A stretch of DNA of 5,493 nucleotides. Source: UBA3222 sp002363035 (lineage in GTDB: Bacteria; Verrucomicrobiota; Verrucomicrobiia; Opitutales; UBA9783). Below the pieces are notes generated by a model. That model did not search any database, was not told the origin of the DNA, and saw only the letters and a program-made list of their open reading frames with translations. The stretch is from positions 1 through 5,493 of the forward strand of contig CAMPCR010000052.1 of the NCBI GenBank assembly GCA_946646575.1, in the 5' to 3' direction. The position numbers were made by a program, and so were the translations under genes. Below, piece by piece: positions 1-5,262 of this stretch (position 1 is its first letter; every line of letters starts with the position of its first letter).

Positions 1-220
1 CAATCTTATCCCAATCACCTTTGTTCACGGATACCGCCTTGCCGGAACTGCAGGTGATGCCGTCGTTGGAAAGAAAATAAGGCGGATCGGCAAAAATCAT
101 GTCGACCGTTTCGGGTGACACTCCTTCCAACGCATCAAACGTATCCGAAAGATACAATGCCGCATTACCGTCACAATAATACGGCTTCAAATCCTCGAAA
201 AACGTCCCCGCGTCGAACAC
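1..220 (-). CDS. Site-specific DNA methyltransferase, DPPY type (5' part only, runs off the window)
   Basis: The minus strand encodes the first 73 residues of a protein that continues beyond the left edge. The amino-group methyltransferase motif IV, DPPY, is at residues 45-48, inside ADPPYFLSNDGITC, followed by GKAVSVNKGDWDK. This arrangement is typical of adenine-specific (N6) methyltransferases of the N6_N4_Mtase family. Because motif IV lies near the N-terminus, the SAM-binding motif I should follow it (beta-type order), but that part is not visible. The family transfers a methyl group from SAM to a base in a short DNA target; the target cannot be read from the sequence. The start is uncertain. 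An in-frame TAA (226-224) lies just upstream, GTG at 220-218 is the first possible start, and AAGGAG abuts it without the usual spacer. TTG at 190-188 is an alternative. The gene points the same way as rplM-rpsI and lies about 160 bp downstream. No restriction enzyme gene is visible. Family certain, exact start not. Confidence 0.8.
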   Translation of the reverse strand, partial: MFDAGTFFEDLKPYYCDGNAALYLSDTFDALEGVSPETVDMIFADPPYFLSNDGITCSSGKAVSVNKGDWDKI

Positions 221-381
221 TCCTTATATTCTTTCGCTGTCGTCGGTTTAAAAAGATGAAACGCGGAACAAAGTCACCCACACCACCCGCACAAAAAAGG
301 AACACCGCGCGCACAAAAAGAAATACACACAGAAAAGAAAAGGTGCGCAACCGCCACCAGCCCCTTTCCCGAACGACCGCA
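221..381. other. Spacer between rpsI and the methyltransferase, with imperfect direct repeats
   Basis: This 161 bp spacer is low in complexity. Read on the plus strand it is rich in A, C and CA steps, and an open frame through it encodes only a Lys/Arg/Thr-rich string, so I do not regard it as coding. It contains an imperfect tandem repeat: CACCACCCGCACAAAAAAG at 281-299 and CACCGCGCGCACAAAAAG at 303-320, 22 bp apart. On the minus (transcribed) strand a GCGCAC/GTGCGC pair could form a 6-bp stem with a loop of about 30 nt, followed by T-runs. It is too weak to call a terminator. Any promoter for the methyltransferase should lie here, but I see no convincing -35/-10 pair. Confidence 0.5.
281..320. 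repeat. Imperfect tandem direct repeat, 22-bp period
   Basis: Two copies of a CACC-(C/G)CGCACAAAAA(A)G-like unit sit at 281-299 and 303-320 in the rpsI-methyltransferase spacer. The copies differ by a few substitutions and one A in the A-run. The unit is purine/pyrimidine biased and on the minus strand gives two T-tracts. It may simply be local duplication in non-coding DNA; a role in 3'-end formation of the ribosomal mRNA is possible but unproven. Confidence 0.5.
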
Positions 382-882
382 TTAACGCTTCGAGAACTGG
401 AAACGCTTTCTTGCGCCGGGACGCCCGGGTTTTTTACGTTCGCGAATTCTGGAATCGCGGGTCAGCAAGCCCGCTTTTTTTAAAGGAATACGCCACTCGG
501 CGTTAACTTTCTCCAAGGCACGCGCAATACCCAAGACCATCGCATCCGTTTGCCCCATCCAACCGCCGCCAGAGACCCAGGCACGCACATCAAAACCGTT
601 CTCGTCCTCAATCACGCGAAACGGCTGTTCCAAACGCATGCGCACATCTTCCTGCAACTGTGCCTTATCAACCGTCTTGCCGTTAATGAGCCATGTGCCG
701 TTCCCTCTCGAAAGGCGAACCTTCGCAACCGAACACTTGCGACGCCCCACTGTTACAAATTCCTCGCCCGGAGCCTTCTTCAACATCGGCACCGAAACCT
801 CTTCCGTTTTTTTGACTGCCTTTTTCGTTGCTTTAGCCGACTTTTTTGCGGCGACTGATTTCTCTGCGGTAGCGGCTGACAT
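382..882 (-). CDS. rpsI: 30S ribosomal protein S9 (uS9) with Ala/Lys-rich N-terminal extension
   Basis: The 166-aa product is uS9, which sits in the head of the 30S subunit and contacts P-site tRNA with its C-terminal tail. Family hallmarks are GRRK at 46-49, the GGG loop at 105-107 followed by GQ and GIARAL, KAGLLTRD at 136-143, and the canonical basic end RPGARKRFQFSKR. Typical bacterial S9 is about 130 aa. Here residues 1-42 are an extra, Ala/Lys-rich, histone-H1-like tail. The start at 882 is preferred because it lies 6 bp past the rplM stop, as expected for a coupled operon. An internal ATG at 786-784 (Met33) would remove most of the extension. No Shine-Dalgarno is visible; the upstream bases are AT-rich. 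Compared with common S9 sequences, the YF-containing segment around residues 72-76 is replaced (DKAQLQED), and GGG is followed by WMGQ. These are lineage-level differences and the frame is intact. Confidence 0.97.
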   Translation of the reverse strand: MSAATAEKSVAAKKSAKATKKAVKKTEEVSVPMLKKAPGEEFVTVGRRKCSVAKVRLSRGNGTWLINGKTVDKAQLQEDVRMRLEQPFRVIEDENGFDVRAWVSGGGWMGQTDAMVLGIARALEKVNAEWRIPLKKAGLLTRDSRIRERKKPGRPGARKRFQFSKR

Positions 883-888
883 AACAAA

Positions 889-1320
889 TTATATTTCGAG
901 TGCAATCGGCGACTGGGCTTTGTAAGGATGTTCCTTTCCCACGCAAATACGCAATTTCTTCAACATGAAACGCGACAAATTATTCTTCGGCATCATACCG
1001 CGAACGGCGTTCATCAAAATCAACTCGGGATGCCGCTCGCGAAGTTCATGCAGATTGCGTACATGCAACCCGCTCTGATAACCCGAATAGGTCGCATAGG
1101 TTTTATCCTGCTCCTTCTGACCGGTGACCTTAATTTTCTCGGCATTGATGACCACCACGTAATCGCCCGTATCGCAATGCGCCGTATAGATCGGCTTGTT
1201 TCGACCGCGAAGAATGTTCGCAATTTTGACCGCCAAACGCCCCAAAATTTGCCCTTCGGCATCAATTAAATACCATTTTTGCTCGGACGGCTTCCGTTGC
1301 GTAACCAATGTCGTGCTCAT
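889..1320 (-). CDS. rplM: 50S ribosomal protein L13 (uL13)
   Basis: The 143-aa product is uL13, an early-assembling 50S protein that binds 23S rRNA. Its length matches the family (about 142 aa). Visible landmarks are KWYLIDAEGQILGRLA at 15-30, the LRGR-K-P-YT-H-DTGDYVVVINAEK block at 37-62, the L13 signature AVRGMMPKNNLSR at 105-117, and the C-terminal EHPYKAQSP at 130-138. It is the first gene of the conserved rplM-rpsI operon. The ATG at 1320-1318 is preceded by a short GGGG about seven bases away, a weak ribosome-binding site. Transcription should start in the divergent region to its right. Confidence 0.98.
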   Translation of the reverse strand: MSTTLVTQRKPSEQKWYLIDAEGQILGRLAVKIANILRGRNKPIYTAHCDTGDYVVVINAEKIKVTGQKEQDKTYATYSGYQSGLHVRNLHELRERHPELILMNAVRGMMPKNNLSRFMLKKLRICVGKEHPYKAQSPIALEI

Positions 1321-1508
1321 CTCAAACCCCGATATACAGTCTCAGTAAGGTACCGCCGAGTGTTCCCGTCAAGCCTTTTAAGGGGAAAATTTTGCGCGTG
1401 CCCTAAACGTTTTTGCGCAACGGTACCGATTATCTCATGCCGAATAAAGAACTTCGCAGTGGACTTTTAGCTGAAAAACCTTCATAATAAATTTAGTCGA
1501 ACGCGCTT
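1321..1508. promoter_or_regulatory. Divergent intergenic region between rplM and the T3SS chaperone gene
   Basis: This 188 bp region must drive rplM leftwards and probably the chaperone-secretin pair rightwards. It holds two exact copies of TTTTGCGC in direct orientation at 1390-1397 and 1411-1418, 21 bp apart (about two helical turns). It also holds an 8-bp palindrome CGGTACCG at 1421-1428 and a second GGTACCG at 1349-1355. On the minus strand TTGACG (1372-1367) resembles a -35, but I find no good -10 at 16-18 bp, so the rplM promoter is not settled. No small gene or RNA gene was recognised. Confidence 0.5.
1460..1488 (+). promoter_or_regulatory. Candidate sigma-70-like promoter for the chaperone-secretin pair
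   Basis: TGGACT (1460-1465, 4 of 6 to TTGACA), a 17-bp spacer and CATAAT (1483-1488, 5 of 6 to TATAAT) lie just upstream of the chaperone ATG at 1509. The predicted transcription start would be near 1495, giving a very short leader of about 14 nt without a Shine-Dalgarno sequence. This is a match to a generic consensus only; the organism's real promoter preferences are unknown. Confidence 0.35.
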
Positions 1509-1913
1509 ATGGAATTCGCCAAGAGCATGGAACGCATCGGTCGATTGACGGGAGCCGACATCCCGCCTCCCGACGAAGAAGGCTGCTGTTTGTGGGAACG
1601 GGACGGGCACCGTTACAAAACCTTTCAGCGAAACCGAAAATGGCATTGGGAGTGTTCCTGGGGCGAAGAAATGTCGGATACCTTCGAGCATCGCAACCTG
1701 CTGGCTCAAATTCTGCAATTTAATCTGAAACGCATGCGGTTTTTGGACGCAACACTCTTTTTAAATCCTTCCGACAAACGATTATACTTGCGGCAAACGA
1801 TTGCACCCGAAGAAGTGGATGAGAAAAATCTCGAAGAGCGCTTCAACGATTTTCTCCTCAATGTCGAAGTCATGGAGGAACGATTTTTCCCGAAATTGTC
1901 GGAACAACGGTAG
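1509..1913 (+). CDS. CesT/class I type III secretion chaperone-like protein
   Basis: The 134-aa protein has the size and layout of CesT/SycE-family (Tir chaperone) proteins. An N-terminal helix (2-15) is followed by DEEGCCLWERDG (22-33), which matches the usual strand around a Cys-x-(hydrophobic) and DG turn. Next come strands to about 53, a helix EHRNLLAQILQFNL (60-73) matching the family LL..LL..N pattern, a strand pair ATLFLNPSDKRLYLRQTI (81-98), and a final amphipathic helix (107-130). Such small cytosolic dimers bind the N-terminal region of effectors or translocators and deliver them to the type III apparatus. The assignment rests on the fold pattern plus position: the next gene, one base after this stop, encodes a T3SS secretin. 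The client cannot be named. The ATG at 1509 follows an in-frame TAG (1494-1496). Met7 (1527) is an alternative start. No Shine-Dalgarno is seen. Confidence 0.7.
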   Translation: MEFAKSMERIGRLTGADIPPPDEEGCCLWERDGHRYKTFQRNRKWHWECSWGEEMSDTFEHRNLLAQILQFNLKRMRFLDATLFLNPSDKRLYLRQTIAPEEVDEKNLEERFNDFLLNVEVMEERFFPKLSEQR

Positions 1914-1914
1914 C

Positions 1915-3966
1915 ATGAAGCGTTTTTGGACAGGTTTTTGGTTTTTGACGGCAATCATACGATTTCCGGCCGCAATGTTTGCGGCGCCGACCGTCATGTT
2001 TTCGGAGGAACCGACACCGCCGTCCCAAACACCGAACGACAATCCGCCAAACGACAATGCGGACGAACCGAAAATTGAATTTTACACTCAGGACGATCCG
2101 GAAGCCGAAGAAATAAAATTCGACAAGCCAAAACTGCACGATTTTTGGCCGAAAAACACCGCTTATTTGTTTGTACGCAACAAACCGATTGCCGATTCGG
2201 TTGCGGATTTTTGCAAAATGCAGGGCATTGATGCGGTTTTGAGCGAACGTCTCAAAGACAACAAACAACGCGTCAATCGATCATTCGAAAAAATGTTCCC
2301 GACGCACATTTGGGATCAGCTGGCGAAAGCGTACGGTCTGTTGTGGTTTTTCGACGGTCATGCGATGTACGTCTACGAATCGAGCGAAATTCAAACGCAA
2401 ATTTTCAAAATCCACCCGCTGCAAATCGACCCGCTGCTCGACGTGATCGATACGATGGGATTTTACGGTTCCAACATGCGCATTCGTCCGATGCGCGAAG
2501 GGGGCATTCTCATTGTCAGCGGTACGCCGAAGATGATCGAACTGCTGACGAGCATCACCGAAAACATCTCTTTATATAAGACATCCGAAACCGATCGCCT
2601 CGATGTCAAAGTATTCCATTTGAAACACGCCTGGGCGGATGACAAAGAAATCGGCGGTTTAAAAATTCCCGGCGTCGCAACGCTGCTGGATAACATTTTG
2701 GGGAAACAGGAAAATACCGCAAACGCTTTAAGACCTGCCTCACAAACCGCTTCCGCAAAGAAAGTCACTTCTCTGCGCGAAAAAGATACGGACGAAAAAA
2801 ATAAAAAAGAAACGCCGAAGGAAAACGAAAAAACGGATGAAAAAGCGGAAAATTCCGAAGGCGACGACGAAAAAATCAAATCGGACGGTGGCGTAATCAC
2901 AACCGATCCGCGTCAAAATGCGGTTATCGTCAAAGATTATCGGCACAAGCTTCCCATGTACCAAGAGCTGATCGACCTGCTGGATGTACCGACGGAGCTG
3001 ATTGAAATTCAGGCGGCGATTGTCAACGTTTCCAAGGGATGCGATTTCAAAATCGGCTCCGACAAAGTCACGGTAAGCTCCGCGCGTCATAACGATCGCA
3101 CCTGGTTTTCTTACAAACCCGTCTCAACCAACGATAAGGGCCTGAATGTACAATTGAACGGTGTCGTGAACGGGGTACAGTTCATGGCGGCAATCAACGC
3201 ACTCGCCAGCAAGCAATTAAGTAAAGTGTTGGCACGTCCGTCCGTCATTACCATGAACAACCTGACTGCCGTTATGGAACAGGGAAAAACACATTATTTT
3301 GAAGTCCTAGGCAACAAAGCCGGCGACATGTATTCCGTCGATGCCAAAACGAATCTGAAAGTTACACCGCACCTGCTCGCAAAGGACGGGCAAATGTGCA
3401 TCCAGTTGATTTTGGATATTAAAGACGAATCGTTTTCTGCGGTTCCGGCGAAAAGCGCTGAAAAAGCCGGCACCACCACATCCTCCATTGCAACACAGGC
3501 GTTGGTCTATGAAGGACAAAGCATTTTGGTCGGCGGCTATTTTTCGGAAGGCTATGCGGACGGCGACAGCGGCGTACCTGTTTTAAAAGATGTTCCGATT
3601 TTGGGACATTTGTTTAAGAGTTCTTCAAAAAAGAAAGAAATCTCCGAACGCCTTTTCCTCATTACACCAAAAATCATTCGTCTTTCCGCAAGCGATCCGT
3701 ACGGCGGATTATTCAAGACACCTTCGAATTTAACGGACAGTCGCGAGTTGATGCAGATTCAATGCCGACAGGCCGGCGAAAGTACCGATGCCGCTCGTTC
3801 AAATTCGAAGTATTTTGAGGATCCTTTGGATTCGTCGCCTGCCGATTCAACACACGCCAAAGGTTTGAAATCCGACAACAATTCAAGCCAAACCGCACAA
3901 AAAATGTCCCGCACGGCGCGTCTGTATGCCAAAAAACACAAAAAGGCGAAACAGGACGACCTTTAA
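1915..3966 (+). CDS. sctC: Type III secretion system outer-membrane secretin (SctC/YscC family)
   Basis: This 683-aa protein would form the outer-membrane ring of a T3SS injectisome. The ATG at 1915 gives a signal peptide (MKR then a hydrophobic stretch ending near AMFAA, about residue 24); the open frame continues further upstream but only overlaps the chaperone gene. An acidic, Pro/Asn-rich linker follows. The N0 domain is at about 77-158, ending in LLWFFDGHAMYVY, which resembles the WYYDG...IY of YscC. N1 is at about 162-224, with LIVSGTPKMIELL. N3 begins with VFHLKHAWADD and IPGVATLL (233-258), a T3SS-specific signature, and is interrupted by a Lys/Glu-rich insert (about 265-323). The secretin core (about 362-589) contains ARPSVITMNNLTAVMEQG, STxATQALVYEGQSILVGGY-like sequence (SSIATQ), VPVLKDVPILGHLF (554-567) and ERLFLITPKII. 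The ERLFLI form favours T3SS over GspD or PilQ. A hydrophilic, basic tail (590-683) follows. Coupled to the chaperone gene by a 1-nt gap. Confidence 0.92.
   Translation: MKRFWTGFWFLTAIIRFPAAMFAAPTVMFSEEPTPPSQTPNDNPPNDNADEPKIEFYTQDDPEAEEIKFDKPKLHDFWPKNTAYLFVRNKPIADSVADFCKMQGIDAVLSERLKDNKQRVNRSFEKMFPTHIWDQLAKAYGLLWFFDGHAMYVYESSEIQTQIFKIHPLQIDPLLDVIDTMGFYGSNMRIRPMREGGILIVSGTPKMIELLTSITENISLYKTSETDRLDVKVFHLKHAWADDKEIGGLKIPGVATLLDNILGKQENTANALRPASQTASAKKVTSLREKDTDEKNKKETPKENEKTDEKAENSEGDDEKIKSDGGVITTDPRQNAVIVKDYRHKLPMYQELIDLLDVPTELIEIQAAIVNVSKGCDFKIGSDKVTVSSARHNDRTWFSYKPVSTNDKGLNVQLNGVVNGVQFMAAINALASKQLSKVLARPSVITMNNLTAVMEQGKTHYFEVLGNKAGDMYSVDAKTNLKVTPHLLAKDGQMCIQLILDIKDESFSAVPAKSAEKAGTTTSSIATQALVYEGQSILVGGYFSEGYADGDSGVPVLKDVPILGHLFKSSSKKKEISERLFLITPKIIRLSASDPYGGLFKTPSNLTDSRELMQIQCRQAGESTDAARSNSKYFEDPLDSSPADSTHAKGLKSDNNSSQTAQKMSRTARLYAKKHKKAKQDDL
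2707..2886 (+). other. Lys/Glu-rich low-complexity insert inside the secretin N3 domain
   Basis: Between IPGVATLLDNIL and the resuming N3 sequence (GGVITTDPRQNAVIV), about 60 codons encode a hydrophilic segment: first an Ala/Ser/Thr part, then an alternation of Lys, Glu and Asp. The DNA is strongly A-rich on the plus strand with several A-runs. The reading frame stays intact. T3SS secretins carry a variable loop at this point, so an insertion here is tolerated; its length and charge are the unusual part. Confidence 0.75.
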
Positions 3967-4132
3967 AACATGCACGATTCTATCTAACATCAAACGGATG
4001 CCGGAGAGCGGGCACAAAGAGTGGTTGTTCAAGGTTCGCGTTGACGGTCTTTAACAAAAAACGTTTGAATAAGCGCGTGTTACGTTTTTTTGAAGCACTT
4101 CCGATTCCTATCGTACGATTGAGCTCGGGTGT
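3967..4132. other. Spacer between secretin and prepilin peptidase genes
   Basis: No gene is supported in these 166 bp. An 18-codon ATG ORF (3998-4054, peptide MPESGHKEWLFKVRVDGL) exists but has no ribosome-binding site and no recognised relative. Two weak plus-strand promoter matches are present: TTGACG at 4041-4046 with TTGAAT at 4065-4070 (18 bp), and TTGAAG at 4090-4095 with TACGAT at 4114-4119 (18 bp). A perfect 10-bp palindrome ATCGTACGAT (4110-4119) and GAGCTC (4121-4126) sit immediately before the next start. The terminator-like inverted repeat at 4056-4090 is listed separately. Confidence 0.5.
4056..4091 (+). terminator. Candidate AT-rich stem-loop terminator after the secretin gene
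   Basis: AAAAAACGT (4056-4064) is exactly inverted as ACGTTTTTT (4082-4090), with a 17-nt loop and a further T at 4091. The T-rich arm doubles as the U-tract, which resembles a rho-independent terminator for the secretin transcript. The stem has only two G-C pairs and lies about 90 bp after the stop codon, so termination strength would be modest. It overlaps the 3' element of one of the weak promoter matches in the spacer. Confidence 0.4.
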
Positions 4133-4993
4133 ATGTTTGCGCATCGGGAATTTTCCTTTTTTAATTTGATGACGTTATCGATTGTACATGGAATTGCTTT
4201 ATTCCTCTTCGGCAGTTGCATCGGAAGTTTTCTCAACGTCTGCATCGACCGCTGGGTGAAAGGGCAATCCGTCATCAAGCCCCGATCCTATTGTCCGCAT
4301 TGCCAAAAAAACATCCCTTGGTATCTCAACATTCCCGTCCTTACATGGCTGTCGCTGAAAGGTAAAACGAGATGTTGCGACAACCCAATTCCTTTTCGAT
4401 ACTTTCTGTCGGAAATCAGCATCGGACTTTTGGCGATACTTACTTTCACGTACGCAAATAACCTCGCCTTGCCGTGTTTTGTGTTGCTGTGCCTGCTGTG
4501 GATCGCCTTTTGGAGCGACTGTGAAACCATGCTCATTCCCGATCAGGTTACGCTGGGCGGGCTTTTTTTGGGCATTGTACTGAGCGCGTTTTACCCGCAA
4601 ATACAGTTGTCACAAAACACCTTCGAAGCCGTTAAAGAGAGTTTCATTGGCATGTGCGTCGGCGCGGGCTGTTTATTTCTCGTGGCAAGCATCGCCGAAT
4701 GTTTCATCAACGAAGAAGCCCTGGGGCTCGGCGACATGAAATTATTGGGGTGCATCGGCGCATTTCTGGGAACATCCGGCTGTTTATATGCATTACTTCT
4801 CGGCTCAATGCTCGGAACGCTTTTTATCGTTTCGCACGGCAGTCTTACAAAACTGTTTCAACCGAAAGCAACCATCAACCGACGCATGGCATTCGGGCCG
4901 TTTTTGGCACTCGGAACCATGGTGTACATGGTACTTGTGTTTTGGATGCGGGTTGATCCGCGGTATTTTCTCCAATATAACGGCGATTTTTAG
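4133..4993 (+). CDS. Prepilin peptidase / N-methyltransferase, A24 family (PilD/GspO-like)
   Basis: This 286-aa polytopic inner-membrane protein cleaves the leader of type IV pilin-like proteins and, in the two-domain form, methylates the new N-terminus. The N-terminal domain shows FLFGSCIGSFLNVCIDR (24-40), KPRSYCPHC (49-57), IPWYLNIPVLTWLSLKG (61-77) and NPIPFRYFLSE (84-94). The peptidase domain has the two catalytic aspartates: D129 in SDCETMLIPD and D201 in GLGDMKLLGCIGAFLG. FGPFLALG (254-261) is the usual C-terminal motif. About eight hydrophobic segments are visible. The zinc motif is altered: the first CxxC (C54, C57) is intact, but the second pair reads TRCC (C81, C82). The ATG at 4133 is used because it gives a complete N-terminus; Met13 (4169) is possible, and neither has a clear ribosome-binding site. 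No pilin gene is adjacent. Substrates are type IV pilus or type II secretion pseudopilins; T3SS needs no such enzyme. Confidence 0.95.
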   Translation: MFAHREFSFFNLMTLSIVHGIALFLFGSCIGSFLNVCIDRWVKGQSVIKPRSYCPHCQKNIPWYLNIPVLTWLSLKGKTRCCDNPIPFRYFLSEISIGLLAILTFTYANNLALPCFVLLCLLWIAFWSDCETMLIPDQVTLGGLFLGIVLSAFYPQIQLSQNTFEAVKESFIGMCVGAGCLFLVASIAECFINEEALGLGDMKLLGCIGAFLGTSGCLYALLLGSMLGTLFIVSHGSLTKLFQPKATINRRMAFGPFLALGTMVYMVLVFWMRVDPRYFLQYNGDF

Positions 4994-5262
4994 ACATTTT
5001 TCGGAAGCATTCTCCAAAAACGACTTCAACGTGCTTCGTTTGAAAAGTGCCGCAGTTTGTACAGCCGAAGATCTGTGTGTTTTTGAGAAAAAATTTTCCG
5101 AGGGGAAACCGCCCTTAAAATCTCGGATTTCCAAAGTTTCCCGCTTTTACACTGCCTCCATACCGGAAAAAACATGCTCTGAGAAACCGCGCACATCCGC
5201 CGACAACCCGATAACCGCTTCCGAGAATAAAGCAGAAAAGGTTTAAAAAATACCACTTTGGC
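4994..5262. other. Gene-poor stretch downstream of the prepilin peptidase
   Basis: These 269 bp hold no recognisable gene. One plus-strand frame stays open from inside the peptidase gene to the TAA at 5244-5246; its possible GTG start is described separately. The other plus frames are broken by stops. The minus-strand frame across the region is open but encodes a basic, unpatterned sequence that I treat as a shadow. No hairpin, RNA gene or repeat of note was found. Confidence 0.4.
5031..5246 (+). CDS. Weak hypothetical ORF, possibly the 5' part of a frameshifted gene
   Basis: GTG at 5031 opens a 71-codon frame with no Shine-Dalgarno sequence. TTG at 5040 is another possible start. The product is hydrophilic (Lys, Ser, Glu rich, ending ITASENKAEKV), with no signal peptide, membrane segment or family motif that I recognise. 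The frame is open for about 85 codons beyond the peptidase stop, which is somewhat longer than expected by chance, and it stops immediately before the HPF-like frame begins, in a T3/A6 tract (5242-5250). It could be the front of one broken gene, a genuine small protein, or chance. I keep it only as a low-confidence call. Confidence 0.22.
   Translation: MLRLKSAAVCTAEDLCVFEKKFSEGKPPLKSRISKVSRFYTASIPEKTCSEKPRTSADNPITASENKAEKV

Noticed and set aside
115..483. A 122-codon plus-strand ORF opposite the methyltransferase start and rpsI end
   Set aside because: The product is a Thr/Arg/Lys string without pattern, and the ORF overlaps two convincing minus-strand genes.
1801..1914. N-terminal extension of the secretin frame from TTG 1801
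   Set aside because: It overlaps the chaperone gene's 3' end. ATG 1915 gives a proper signal peptide one base after the chaperone stop.
1870..2268. A 132-codon minus-strand ORF overlapping the chaperone and secretin genes
   Set aside because: Shadow of the secretin gene; Phe/Arg/Val-rich product with no family pattern.
1915..3966. Type II secretin (GspD) or type IV pilus secretin (PilQ) identity, suggested by the neighbouring prepilin peptidase
   Set aside because: The N3 AWADD/IPGVATLL signature, the WFFDGHAMYVY end of N0 and the ERLFLITPKII end of the core fit T3SS secretins better.
3999..4050. Possible tRNA-like segment with GGTTCGC resembling a T-loop
   Set aside because: No acceptor, D or anticodon stem can be formed around it.
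3998..4054. An 18-codon ORF (MPESGHKEWLFKVRVDGL) in the secretin-peptidase spacer
   Set aside because: Too short, no ribosome-binding site and no recognised similarity; noted only in the spacer description.
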